Under the pieces are notes generated by a model that was not told the DNA's origin, did not search any database, and was given only the letters and a program-made list of their open reading frames with translations. Below are positions 1 through 11,642 of a stretch of DNA of 64,000 bases, one piece after another. The DNA is taken from contig LNAC01000770.1 in assembly GCA_002007465.1 (NCBI GenBank), positions 344,250 to 408,249 on the forward strand, read 5' to 3'. Positions within the stretch are counted from its first letter, which is position 1, and the number at the start of each line of letters is the position of its first letter. The stretch is from Ailurus styani. Taxonomy: Eukaryota > Chordata > Mammalia > Carnivora > Ailuridae. A program made the translations under genes and the position numbers.

Positions 1-250
1 AGTAGTGGGGGGTAGGGAGGGAGAAATAATGAAACAAGATGGGATGGGGAAGGACACAAACCATANAGAGACTCCTAATCTCACAAAAGAAACTGAGGGT
101 TACTGGGGGGTGGGAGGGTAGGGATAGGGTGGATGGGTTATGGACATTGGGGAGGGTTTGTGCTTTGGTGAGTGCTGTGAAAGATGTAAGCCTGATGATT
201 CACAGACCTGTACCCCTTGGGCAAAGAATAAAAATAAAATTAAAAAAAAT
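1..250 (+). mobile_element. L1 3' UTR fragment
   Basis: Matches the carnivore L1 3' end (gagggttactgggggg, ttatggacattggggaggg, cacagacctgtacccc) and ends in an A-rich tail. It is cut by the window edge. Confidence 0.85.
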
Positions 251-796
251 CCTTGATTGGATGTGTCACTGTTGTTTCTTTATGCATGTCATCCTTGTCC
301 CACTGAGCTGACTTGACTCAGACATATCCCCTGTAGTAAGGAGTCAGATTCCATTTTGATGTTTGCTGACAGCTTTTAAGCATCACTCTTCTCTTTTCTT
401 TCTGTTCCAGATTTGGAAAAGATAATAATAAATCCTGGGTGTTTTCTCTTTTGGAATCCTTAACCCATCCCCTCCCCTACTACAGTACAAGCCCAAGCCA
501 CTTTCCTTTCTCTGCGCTCACCGCCATTTTTGGACCCGCTTGGGAGCAGAAAGTCTCACTACGTGAGTAATAAACCTTTCCATACCCTCTTGGTATGTGT
601 ATAGAATCAATAGTTTTGACATCACCAAATTTTGGGTGGGGCCATTCTGCTAAATCAGAGTGGCTGTAACACCCTCTCTCTAATAATGCACTATGTGAAA
701 TAGTCAATTACTGCTTATGAAAGAGCTACCTGAATAATATATAAATAGAATGGCTGCTACCTCCTGAAGAATTCAGATGAATGAAAAGGGCAAGAC
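251..796. other. Intergenic, no recognisable feature
   Basis: No coding similarity, RNA gene or clear repeat was seen between the L1 tail and the first CanSINE. Confidence 0.5.
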
Positions 797-1000
797 CTGG
801 GTACCTGGGTGGCTCGGTCAGTTGAGCAGCTGACTCTTGATTTCAGCTCAGGTCCTGATCTCAGGGTACTGAGATGGAGCCCTGCATTAGGCTCACACTC
901 AGTTCAGAGTCTTGTCTCTCTCCCTCTGCTCCTCCCTCTGCTTGCACTCTCTTTCTTTTTCTCTCTCTGTCAAATCAATCAATAAATCAATCTTTTAAAG
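797..1000 (+). repeat. CanSINE
   Basis: Head gggtacctgggtggctcggt, a divergent body and a tail ending caatcttttaaag. It hosts a second CanSINE at the end of its own A-tail. Confidence 0.85.
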
Positions 1001-1013
1001 AAAAGGAGCTAGA

Positions 1014-1214
1014 GGGCGCCTGGGTGGCTCAGTGGGTTAATGCCTCTGCCTTCGGCTCAGGTCGTGATCTCAGGGTCCTGGGATCGAGGCCTGCATCGGG
1101 CTCTCCGCTCAGCGGCGGGCCTGCTTCTCCCCGCTCCCCTCTCCCCCGCCTCTCTGGCTACTTGTGATCTCTATCTCTGTGTCAAATAAATAAATAGAAT
1201 CTTTAAATAAAAAA
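1014..1214 (+). repeat. CanSINE, young subfamily, with TSD
   Basis: Head ggcgcctgggtggctcagtg and (AATA)n tail. It is flanked by aaagaaaaggagctaga at 997-1013 and 1215-1231, showing insertion into the tail of the preceding CanSINE. Confidence 0.92.
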
Positions 1215-1639
1215 AAAGAAAAGGAGCTAGACAGTACAAATTTGCACCGTTATCCCAGAGCTGTCACTTTCAGGTGGTAAAAACCAGACACATATTGAGG
1301 ATCTAATAATTCTGGAGACAATCTGAGTATTTGGTTTTAGTATTTGAAGATTGGAGCAGCTTTCTGGACTGGACCACAAGGAAGCTGTTTGAACAATTGG
1401 CGGTTAGAGGAGGTACATTTCTCCTGAGAAAGCCCTACATTTTGTCCTTATTGACCCCAGCTGCTAGGGAGGGCTAGGTTGCTTGTTCTGAGCATATTCC
1501 TTTTTTCAAGAATTTAAGAGGCTAGAGTCTCAGAACCCCTGTAGAAAATGTTTAATAACGTTAGAAACACATTATCAGACACTTGATAAGATAAGGTTTA
1601 AATAAGTATTAATATCTCTTTCCTCAAGTCATCCTTTTG

Positions 1640-1770
1640 AGATGGAGAGAGATTATCATCATTGTTCCCTTACATTTGAAGGAATTGCGGTATAGAATAG
1701 TTAAGTGAATTATCCATGAATATGTTTGGATGGAGGGTCTGGCTCCAAACCTGTGTTTTTTCTGCCAGGT
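1640..1770 (-). repeat. MIR fragment
   Basis: Reverse-orientation MIR core and head: gattatcatcattgttccc, then a tagttaagtgaatta-type block and the tctggctccaaacctgtg end. Diverged. Confidence 0.5.
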
Positions 1771-2316
1771 CACACCACCTACTGCACAGGGTAACCACAT
1801 ATCCTTAGTGGAGAACATCCTGGTTTATGCCTCTTATCTCAGCACAGTTATTAATAGTGCTTCATTTTATTTTCATAAGTGTCCCAGTTTGAGTGGTAAA
1901 TTATATAGTTACCCTTCTAATACAGAAGATCTTGGGATATTTTTAGGTGTGCTTATTATTGTTCTTATTAGATGCAGATCGTGTTAATTTGGGGAAACTG
2001 GTACTTTGCAAAGTCCGTTAGAGGATTTCAGGGCCCAGAAAGGCCTCCCTGGCCTTCTTCCCCTTACTTCAGGATTGAATTTTATGCATAATGTAACTCT
2101 TGTCAAGGTCGTTGAAGGACTTTCTCACTTAACAGCCAACACTGCCTTTTTAGCAGCTTCTTGAGAGAAGAGCATTGGAAAAATCCTGCCTCCGGTCATG
2201 TGTGTGTATGTGCATGCTCACATGAATCATGCCAGCTTGGAAACATTTTCCTTCAGAAAAGTCTTCTCTAAGCTAATGGAAAGTTGTCATGATAATCATG
2301 AGAATGACATTGATAA

Positions 2317-2500
2317 TAGTAGCTACCAATTCTTGAGTGCTTACTATGTACAATGAACAATACTTATTACTTCATGTGTATTAACTCTTCCAATCTTTAC
2401 AATAATAATATTAGGTGAGATAAATTTTACAGAGTAGGAAATGAAGTACAGAGGAAGAAAGTTAGTTGTACAAGCCTGAACAGCTAAATCAATTCAAACT
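2317..2500 (-). repeat. MIR
   Basis: Shows the antisense MIR order: ttgagtgcttactatgtaca, tgtattaactcttccaatc, ttttacagagtaggaaatga. Confidence 0.75.
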
Positions 2501-3389
2501 GAGTAGGTAAGGAAACAGCCCTGGCAGCTGACAGGCCACAGTGTTCCCAACTGAGCATGAACAATTTTCAGACTCTAATCAAGACTCAGATACATTCATT
2601 CTGTGGCTAGGGTGGAACAGGATGGAAATACAACTACTTGGTTCATGTATGATCCAAGAAAGAGAAAAGGATGCTCTGCAGCTAGAAATAATTAAATATC
2701 CCTTTCTTCCAGCTAACATGAGTTTCTTTATCCATGATGGTTTTAGCCCCCTTTAATTCTCCCATCTCCTAGATAAAAATTACCAAGATACCCAAACACC
2801 AATTTGCCCTTGCTTCTTTATGGCACCCAATAAAAACTGACTCTTGATCCCCCGGACCCTCCTTAGAATCTCCCAGGATGAACCAGATCCTAAAATGAGA
2901 CCCTCCAGGTTCTACTGCACTGAGAGCCCCATGATTTTCTTGGTGTGCTCTTTCCATTGAAGTAGCAAGTTAACTCAACCCAGCTTGTTTGATTGCAGGT
3001 GTTTTCCTGATGTTCTCTGTTTGGTGGGCTTGATTATGCCCCAGTAGGCTGACTCCAGGGCCTACATATATTAACACTATTAAAAATTGCCTTTCTTTAT
3101 GTTTTTCTGACTCCCAATTGTATGTCACAGTTGTTCAGTGATATCACATCAACATGTTCTCTTTCCATCCTGCTCAGGGAGGGCACAGAGCCAGGGAAAT
3201 AAAAAAGGAATGCCTAGAAGATGGTATGAGATGCTACAAGAGGCCAAGTGCAATGAGGACAGAGAAGGGGTCACCACACCTGGTGAGAGCTGTCCTGGTG
3301 GAGAAAAAAGTCAGACCTCAAGGAACTTAGGATAGGGCAAGCAGAAGCAGTAAGGGTATTTCCTTCCTTTCTTTTCTTCTCTTTTATTT

Positions 3390-3408
3390 CCTTCCTTCCT
3401 TCCTTCCT

Positions 3409-3495
<87 letters not shown>
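3390..3495. repeat. (TTTC)n microsatellite with a TTCC start
   Basis: About 20 bases of TTCC units run into more than 20 uninterrupted CTTT units. The repeat produces low-complexity lysine/glutamate open frames on the minus strand that are not genes. Confidence 0.95.
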
Positions 3496-4050
3496 GTTGA
3501 TTTCTCTCTTTTTTTGAGTATTTTCCTCTTTTTAGAAAACTGAAAATGAAAAAAAATACATACACCCAAAACAACCTAAACAAGGGATGCTATATTCTGC
3601 GACCCTTTGTAGATCTATTTGTAAAACAAGATAAAACATGCAGTTGTCCATTTCCAGAAGGTATAAGCATAATGAAATGCAAGGGAGCTCCCCTTTAACA
3701 AAGGAAGCTTACTGAAATAGAGTGAAAGTCTAAGCAGATCATACTCCAATAATTAAAATGCACAGGTATTCCATGAAGACTGACCCCAGACTGCCTCCTC
3801 ACTCTTTTTATTGGAATCTCTGAAACCATTTCACTTGGAAGAGAAAGTAGATTTTAACAGAGTGAGAAAAATATCAAACATTCATGTCAACTTAGAAGTT
3901 TCCCACTTTCTTTACATGTTCAATGGAAACTTTCATAAAATTATAAATGAAAGGACACATTCTGCATACTTTCTTTGAAGGGAAAAAAAGGGGCCTTAAC
4001 TGGAAATAAAATTTTGGAATCTATATCCTTCTAAGGAAGACTACTTCTTC

Positions 4051-4084
4051 ACACTTGATCTTAGCCAAAAGGCCGAGAAGCGAT
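4051..4084 (-). pseudogene. U2 snRNA retropseudogene fragment (nt 1-34)
   Basis: The minus strand reads ATCGCTTCTCGGCCTTTTGG then CTAAGATCAAGTGT. This matches the first 34 nt of U2 snRNA as I know it, with no mismatch. It stops just before the branch-site recognition region and has no poly(A). It is flanked by an exact 16-bp direct repeat, ggaagactacttcttc, at 4035-4050 and 4085-4100, so it was inserted by target-primed reverse transcription. It is too short to be functional. Confidence 0.9.
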
Positions 4085-4330
4085 GGAAGACTACTTCTTC
4101 TATAAAGTTTGAGAATGAAGAGGAGAGAGATTATTTCTCTGTGTGCTCAACTTACAAATTGTAATGGCCATTAATGACTATCTATTACTCTGTCAAACAA
4201 TTAACACACCCCAACCTGGGCTCAGTTAGTTCCTTTTCTGATTTGTTCACTATTTAATGAGTATTGAGAGACTGTTATTTGTCTAAAAGTAGAATAAGCT
4301 CCATGAGGAATATAAAAGAACTAGAGGACA

Positions 4331-4408
4331 GTACACCTGACACTAATATAACAATGTATGCTAATTACGATGGAATTAAAATACTATCTCTTTCCTCACC
4401 CCTCCCCT
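4331..4408 (+). mobile_element. Very short L1 3'-end insertion with TSD
   Basis: The 78-bp insert starts gtacacctgacactaatata, the extreme 3' end of an L1, and then has a pyrimidine-rich end. An exact 17-bp repeat, aaaagaactagaggaca, flanks it at 4314-4330 and 4409-4425. Confidence 0.7.
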
Positions 4409-4779
4409 AAAAGAACTAGAGGACACTATCCCTACTGGTTGAGTAGTTGGTAAACCTGTTTTCTGTTTTCTTGAAGGAAAGCATGTGCAGACTTCCACCA
4501 CTGGGATAGCCTACAGGAGGATTTTCTCAAAGGCCAAGAATTTGAGTGAACACAGAAATTAGGGCATTACCTGTATTTGCCACTTTCTACATATTTGCAC
4601 AGTTAACTTTTACTCTATTCTGAGTGCTTTCGAGTTAATGTTGTATTATTACTACCTTTTATTTTTTTATGGTTATAAAAGCGTGGATAAAAGTGAGGAA
4701 GACTTATTACCAGTTTGATAATATAGGTTACCTGGAGTGGGGGGAAGGGAAAAGCAAGCAAAAAAGAGAAAAAGATTGC

Positions 4780-6096
4780 ACACCATATACAAAAATAGAC
4801 TCAAATGGATTAAAGACCTAATGTGAGACATGAAACCATAAAAATCCTGGAAGAAAACACAGGCTGTAATTTCTCTGACATCAGCCACAGCAACATTTTT
4901 CTAGATATGTCTCCTATGCCAAGGGGAATAAAAGCAAAAATAAACTTTTACACAGCAAAGGAAACCATCAACAAAACAAAAAGACAACCTGTGTGAATGG
5001 GAGAAGATATTTGCAATGATGTATCTCATAAGGCTGAATATCTAAAATACATAAAAAAACTATACAATTCAACACCAAAACACCCTAAGCAATCTGATTA
5101 AAAAAGGGCAGAGGACCCGAGTAGACATTTTTCCAAAGAGGACATTTACAGATGGCCAACAGATACATGAAAGGATGCTCAGCATCACTAATTATCAGGG
5201 AAATGGAAATCAAAACCACTATGAGATATCACCTTATGCCTTAAATAAGGTTAAAATAAAAAACACATGAAACAAGTATTGGTGACGATGTGGAAAAAAA
5301 GGAACCCTTGTGCATTGTTGGTGGGAATGGGAACTGGTGCAGCCACTGTGGAAAAGAATGTGGAGGTTACAAAAAAAATTAAAAACAGAAATGCCATATG
5401 ATCCAATAATTCCACTACTGGGTTCCCAGGGAAAATGAAAACACTAAATGAAAAAGATAAATGCACCCCTCTGTTTATAGCAGGATTATTTACAATAGCC
5501 AAGATATGGAAGCAACCTAAGTGTCTACCAATAGAGAGATGGAAAAGGAAAATATGGGGAGTGTGTGTATGTATGTGTGTGTGTGTATATATAATATAAT
5601 ATATAATATATTTATATGCAAATGGAATATTATACAGCCATAAAAATGATAAGATCTTGCCATGTGAGACAATATGGATGAACCTAGAGGTATTATGCTA
5701 AGTGAAGTAAGTCAGACTGAGAAAAACAAATACCACGTATCCACTCATAAATGGAATCTAAAAAAATGAATAAATAAAAAGCAGAGGCAGAACTATAAAT
5801 ACAGAGAACAAACTGATGGTTGCCAGAGGGGAGGGGGGAAGAGGGTTGGTTAAAATGAGTGGAGAATGGGAGATACAGACCTCCAGTTATGGAATGAGTA
5901 AGTCATGGGAATAAAAAGCAGATCATAAGGAACATCATCAGTGATGTAATAATCACGTAATAGGGCAAAGGGTAGCTATACTTGTGGTGAATATAGCAGC
6001 ATAATGGATACACTTGTCAAATCAATAAGTTGTACACCTGAAACTATGTAACATTGTATGTTAACTATACTTAAAAATGGTTAAGATGAGAAAAAG
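4780..6096 (+). mobile_element. 5'-truncated L1 (end of ORF2 and 3' UTR)
   Basis: It starts caccatatacaaaaatagac in the last part of ORF2 and runs through the 3' UTR to acctgaaactatgtaacatt. ORF2 is broken by many stops. An imperfect flanking repeat, agaaaaagattgcac versus agaaaaaagattacat, is probably a decayed TSD. An AT/GT-rich simple repeat lies at about 5560-5615. Confidence 0.85.
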
Positions 6097-6175
6097 AAAA
6101 AAGATTACATATAAAAAGTATAATATGCATTGTATAATATGACCCCCTTTATTAAAATTATATATGTATGTGAGT

Positions 6176-6368
6176 ATTTTTTTTTAAAGATTTTATGTAT
6201 TTATTTGACAGAGAGAGAAAGAACACAAGCAGGGGGAGTGGCAGGCAGAGGAAGAGGGAGCAGGGAGCAGGGAGCAGGGAGCCCGACATAGGGCTTGATC
6301 CCAGGACCCTGGGATCATGACCTGAGCTGAAGGCAGATGCTTAACTAACTGAACCACTCAGACATCCC
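6176..6368 (-). repeat. CanSINE with TSD
   Basis: Reverse CanSINE from a T-rich tail to a gaaccactcagacatccc head. Flanked by atatgtatgtgagt at 6162-6175 and 6369-6382. It contains an internal gggagca repeat near 6260-6283. Confidence 0.9.
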
Positions 6369-6449
6369 ATATGTATGTGAGTGTTAATGAAAAAATAGAT
6401 CTACATATGGTGATTGTAAAGTGAAAAAAGGGGGAACAGCCACTGAAAG

Positions 6450-6610
6450 ATATTGAGGGCCTCATAGGTATTGTGCCCCACGAGGCAGGTATCATTATCC
6501 TTATCCTAGAGATGACAAATGAAGACTCAGAGGATGCCACAGTAATGTAATAAATGGTAGAGAGTATCTACATTAGCTCTATCTGACTCCATAGCCCAGG
6601 ATGCTTTTCC
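6450..6610 (-). repeat. MIR fragment
   Basis: Shows aggcaggtatcattatcctt and gatgacaaatgaagactcag followed by a catagcccaggatg end, the antisense MIR order. Confidence 0.6.
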
Positions 6611-6754
6611 ACTATGAACAATCCCTTTCTTCCTACCTTCTGAATCCTTCTTCTTTTTTCTTATATTCTGGATATAGGTCTTTTCATGCTTCTGTTTCTA
6701 AGAGTGTTTTCTTGACTTATTCCCTTGTTGATAGTCTGTTCCAAACTCCTCCAA

Positions 6755-7200
6755 TCATCCATTCATCAAATATTTATTGAGCATGTATTGTGTGTCAGGT
6801 ACTCTTCCAGGCCTTAGCAGCAAACCAAGGAGACCAAAGTTCCAGCCCTCCAGGATCTTACATCCCAGGGCTTGTCCATGGGGAGCTATGCAATCAAACA
6901 GGTTAGCAGGTGAAACATGGAATGTGTCAGATGCTGAGGATGGCTATGGAGAAAGATGAAGCATGGAAAGGGGAGAGGAGTGTTGGGGTGTTTATAGTCA
7001 TCAGGCAAATATCAGAAGGGTGGGAGGGAAAGAAGCCTTGGGGTGTTTGGGAGAAGGCATTTTCAGTAGAGTGAGCAGCTAGCACAAAGGCCCCAAGCTG
7101 GGTGGCCACTTGGCATACTGACAGGGCCAGATCAAGGCCTGTATGAACAGCTCGCAGCATAGAGGTTGAAGGCACACTGCATAGGGCCTTGTGGACCAAT
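6755..7200. repeat. Ancient interspersed repeat, family not named
   Basis: Begins tcatcaaatatttattgagc and continues with ccagccctccaggatcttac and aggttagcaggtgaaacatg. This arrangement is common in mammalian genomes. A second relative lies at about 22441-22840 inside ATP12A. I cannot assign a family with confidence. Confidence 0.5.
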
Positions 7201-7299
7201 AAGGACTTGTGAAGTTCTAATGAGGATAACCAATACCATTTGAACGGCTAGTAGGTACTAGGAACTCTTCTAGGTGCTTTACACATATGGGCTTGTTTA

Positions 7300-9390
7300 A
7301 TCCTATAACCCCCAAGAGCTCAGCCTTCTTCATCCTTTGTTGCCTGCTGACTGAGGTCCTGACTCCTGAGCTAGGCACTCAAGAGCTCTACAGTCTGACT
7401 ACCTGACTTACCTTCCACTGTTCTCTAGGACCAGCCCATGATTTCCCACCCTAGACATTAAAGGGAATGATCAGAGACCTATCAGGAGCAATGGCCCTAT
7501 AGACTTCTCTGGGAAGTTGATGGCTTAAGAGTCTTATTCCACTATGACTGATGTCCTAGAGGCTCAAGTATACAAACCAGGTGCTGGTTTAATGAATTTA
7601 CATCATGAAGTAACTTTTTGGGGCATGAGGTCTTCATATTCCCCAGCCAGGGCTTCCTCCTCTGGTTATATCAAAAGTCAGAAAGTCAACAGGTGAGTAT
7701 TGAATTAGAGGAAGCAGATGTGGCTTTGTGACCTGATGTGGGCCTGACATGCCTGTCCCATGTTAGGACAAGACCTGCCAGCAATGCCATCACATGGCTC
7801 AGTGGAACCAGGCTCTTTCCCCTTGACAGCCATGTGTGGACATATTCACCAGGCTTCAGTGTTCCTTTTCTTTGTCTCTGTCGTGGACAGCTGCTTTCTG
7901 ACTGACAGTCTTTAGCATGGGTCTTCTTATTTAAGGTAATTCTGCTATCTCTGCTTTGGCCCTGGATGTGTTCATTTGAGTTTTAGTTTCACAATCTTAT
8001 TTCTGTCTGTTGGGGGTTTGGTCATAGATAGTGCAGCTCCCCAGAGGCGTGATCAGGCTGAATACTACACTGAGGCTCACAGGGTCCGGGAGATATGTCT
8101 CTTCACCCTCCAGTTACTACACCCAGATAGCTTAAAACCTCCCTTCAAGGGAGCTGGCTTCTGGGACACACTGTGATCCACTGGGACACATCTCTTGCCC
8201 CTGCCTCTTCCTTTCCCTCACTGTGCTGCTTTCCCTCATCGCTGCCATTGAAATCCTACCTCCTGAAGGCTCAGTGGGACTGCTGAGAGTGGTCTCCTGA
8301 ATACTTACCACACCGTACCTCTGCTGCCTACTGTCAAACCTTGCCCTTGATCCATAGCTTATATATGAACATGCCCTTCCTGTTGTATTATTCGCTTCTC
8401 TGAGGCTAGCTAGCACCCACTGACCAATCCTAGTTTCCTCACATCCTTTAGCCGGCTGCTGTCTATTTAGGAGGTATTTGATTTTGTTGAAAAATGAAAG
8501 CAAGAGGGAGAAATTCCATGTTATAACTGTAAAATGCAGAAAAGGAAAAAAAACCCCTCTAATAAATTCTTGTACTTTCAGGCTTACAAAGTGCTTCTCT
8601 TCACAGTATCTCAATTTATCTTTATAACAACTCTGTAGAGGGGAGCTTCTATCCCTTTAAAGTCAATCAGGCTTTTGTCTTAAATTTCCATTAAACTTTA
8701 TCTTAGAGCCTCTGCACCAAGAAGATAAAATCCTCAGTCGGTTCTGGTATGTCAGAGGGGAGGAAGGAGCCTGCTCAGAGATCTGGTCTGAAGCAGAAAA
8801 AACAGCATCAATGAAGCAAAAGTGGAAAATGGAAGACAGGCCCTGGAGCTTGTTTGGGCAGCTGGCTGGGTGAGATTAGCCCACCTGGAGTTGGTAGACG
8901 TCCAACTGCACCAAGGCTAAGAGCCCCTGAAAGGAGTGAATGGCGGTTTTCTTCCTCTGTTTTCATTGTGGAAGGATATTTTTCAAAGAAAAGGTAAAAT
9001 CATGGCTCTTCTACAACTATAGAATGAACAAGTGTTAAAGATTTTATTGGCTCATTATTTAGATGATTTTATTGGCTCATTATTTTAGATGACTAAAAAC
9101 TAGTTTTTAGTTTTTAGAACCAGTTCAAAGGAGAAAAAAAACACACATTTATTTGCAGTCAAGGAATGTCAGAAGATTGTGCAAAAGTAATAAACCTGGC
9201 TTTTCCAGAGGAAGCAGGACTGTCCCTCATGGGATGGGATTCATTTACGTATCTATAGACAAGGAATATTTTGAATTGCTTTCAGTTCTTGATAACTTTA
9301 GATAACACCTGAAGGGTGTTTTCCATAGAAGCACAAATTCTCCCATCCCTTCACAGATTCCAAAATTGAGCTACTTTGTAGAGCAGAAGA
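7300..9390. other. Intergenic, no gene seen
   Basis: Unique-looking DNA with a MIR scrap near 7220-7290 on its left edge and one small duplicated block at 9040-9110. The open frames here resemble no known protein. Confidence 0.5.
9040..9110. repeat. Tandem 25-bp duplication followed by an 18-bp palindrome
   Basis: gattttattggctcatta followed by tttagat occurs at 9040-9064 and again, with one extra T, at 9065-9090. Directly after it lies the perfect palindrome ctaaaaactagtttttag (9093-9110). Confidence 0.9.
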
Positions 9391-9394
9391 AATC

Positions 9395-9565
9395 CACAGT
9401 GCTGGGCAAGTCTCTTACCTGAATCTCAGTTTCCTTATTTGTAATGCGAGGTTGACACTATTCACTGGTCTGGTCGTTGTGAGCATTAATAAGATCATGC
9501 TTTTAGGAGGGTATCACAGTGCCCAGACGTAACGGGTACTTTTAATAAATATCAACTGTTGTTAC
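9395..9565 (+). repeat. MIR
   Basis: Sense MIR order: gggcaagtctcttacctgaa, tcagtttccttatttgtaat, cagtgcccagacgtaac and aataaatatcaactgttgtt. Confidence 0.75.
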
Positions 9566-10333
9566 TGTCCTGTTAAGTGACATCAAGCTCCACAAGTAAA
9601 GTGATGATGGCAGAATGAATGAATATGGAGACCTTATACTCCTTATAAATGTAGAGTCAGGAGCAACGAGCATATGTGCATTTAAATGTATATCTTGTCC
9701 TACTTAAGAAGTCTCCTAGGAGGAAGATCCTTGCCTCGATATATCTCCTTTCCCCCATTTTGATAAACATGAAGTCAGTCAGGGAAGTTGGTGGCCTTTC
9801 TAGTGGCCTGATTTGGATCATCTACAGATAACCTCCCTTACAAAATTCTTCCAAGGAAGTCTGTTTATCAAGTTAAAGGCACACACACACTCACAGGGGC
9901 CAGGTGCTTCACATTCAGGTGTTCTCATACCTGTCACCATGGGCCTAGTCTAAACCATAGCTTTCTTTGCCCAACTCATCTCCTTGCATCCATTCTTGCC
10001 TGGCCACCACCTCCTGTCCTCTTCGCAGAAGTCAAAGTGATCATAACTTGCAAACTGGAGGAAGTCACTGCTTTTATTAATAATCTTTAATAGTGTGACC
10101 CTGTATTTGTAATGAAATTCAACCTCTTTCTCGGGGACTACAAGACCCTATATGATTCTTGCCTATTTCTCCAACTACCTGATGAACCAGTCTTCCTGTT
10201 GCTGTCCGTGTCCCTGCCACACCTCCCTGTTGGTCATCCCAGAATTTTCTTTCTGCTTGTGACAATGACTGTTCCTTCTCATTCACCTCCACAGAAAGGA
10301 CTTTCCTGACTACCCACTTAAAGTAGGCTCACC

Positions 10334-10518
10334 GGGTGCCTGGGTGGCTCAGTGGGTTAAAGCCTCTGCCTTCGGCTCAGGTCATGATCTCAGGGTCCTG
10401 GAATTGGGCCCCGCATCAGGCTCCCCGCTCAGCGGGAAGCCTGCTTTCTCCTCTCTCTCTGCCTACTTGTAATCTCTCTCCCTGTCAAATAAATAAATAA
10501 AATCTTAAAAAAAGAAAT
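10334..10518 (+). repeat. CanSINE with TSD
   Basis: Head gggtgcctgggtggctcagt. Flanked by the exact repeat aaagtaggctcacc at 10320-10333 and 10519-10532, so it is a young insertion. Confidence 0.93.
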
Positions 10519-10939
10519 AAAGTAGGCTCACCACACCTCCCCATTCTACAGTTTACTGTCTTAAGCCTCATTATGTCTCTTAAAGCCTTTTTTCCATTTA
10601 TATTTTTTTCTGCCGCTCCATTGGAGTATTGGCTCCATGATTCTGTCTCGTTCTCTGCTGTATGCTCACACTGTGCAGCAGTCACTCTGTACATCTTTGC
10701 TGAATGAAGAAAAATCTCTTATAGTTGACTGACGCTTCATACCTTTTATGACAGGCAAAATAAATACTCACTTTATTATTGCTGGCAGGAATCTAGATTG
10801 ATACCACTTATCTGAAAATAAACTTGGTAATGTGTATCAAGGGCCTTAAAAATGCTCTTAACCCTCCATTCCATTTGGAGTAATCAGTATAAAATAATCA
10901 GAGATGTAGTACAAGATTTAATGACAGGTTCAGCCTTTT

Positions 10940-11131
10940 TTTAAAAATATTTTATTTATTTATTTGATAGAGAGACACAGTGAGAGAGGGAACACAAGCA
11001 GAGGGAGTGGGAGAGGGAGAAGCAGTCTTCCTGCCCAGCGGGAAGCCCAATGTGGGGCTCTATCCCAGGACCGTGGGATCATGACCTGAGCCGAAAGCAG
11101 ATGCTTAACGACTGAGCCACCCAGGTGCCCC
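10940..11131 (-). repeat. CanSINE with TSD
   Basis: Reverse CanSINE ending gactgagccacccaggtgcc. Flanked by caggttcagcctttt at 10925-10939 and 11132-11146. Confidence 0.92.
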
Positions 11132-11483
11132 CAGGTTCAGCCTTTTAAAAAAAGATGAATAGTCAGAGTCAGAAATAAATGAACCACCCAACAGTGGGGA
11201 TATGATTAAAGTGCTCTTAATACGGAATACTGCACAATCATTAAATCACATCCTCAGTGGTAAGTAAAAAGGCAGAACGGAAAACTTTATATTTCAATTT
11301 TGCCTAAAAATAAATATATGTATAGAAAAGCCCCAAGGAAATAACTACTCTTTTGTTTAGATATATTACTAGGTAGTGAGATTCAGAGTGATTTTTCTTT
11401 TTACTTTTGGATATTCCAAATTTTCTAAGACAAGCTGCAGTTTTATAATCAGAATAAAACATATTATTAAAAAAAAAAGACTT

Positions 11484-11642
11484 GGGGTACCTGGGTGGCT
11501 CAGTTGGTTAAACACAGGTCATGATCCTGGGGTTCTGGGATTAAGCCCTGCATTGGGCTCCCTGCATATGAGGGAGCCTACTTTTCTCTCCCCCACTCCA
11601 CCTGCTTTTGCTCTCTCTAATAAATAAATAAAATCTTTTAAA
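11484..11642 (+). repeat. CanSINE, internally deleted
   Basis: Head ggggtacctgggtggctcag. The body is shortened: gttaaacacaggtcatgatc joins A-box and B-box regions with about 20 bp missing. The tail is aataaataaataaaatc. Confidence 0.85.

Noticed and set aside
3311..3583. Lysine/glutamate repeat protein on the minus strand
   Set aside because: It is only the translation of the (TTTC)n microsatellite.
8132..8614. 160-residue open frame on the minus strand
   Set aside because: No recognisable domain, no splice context and ordinary intergenic composition; probably chance.
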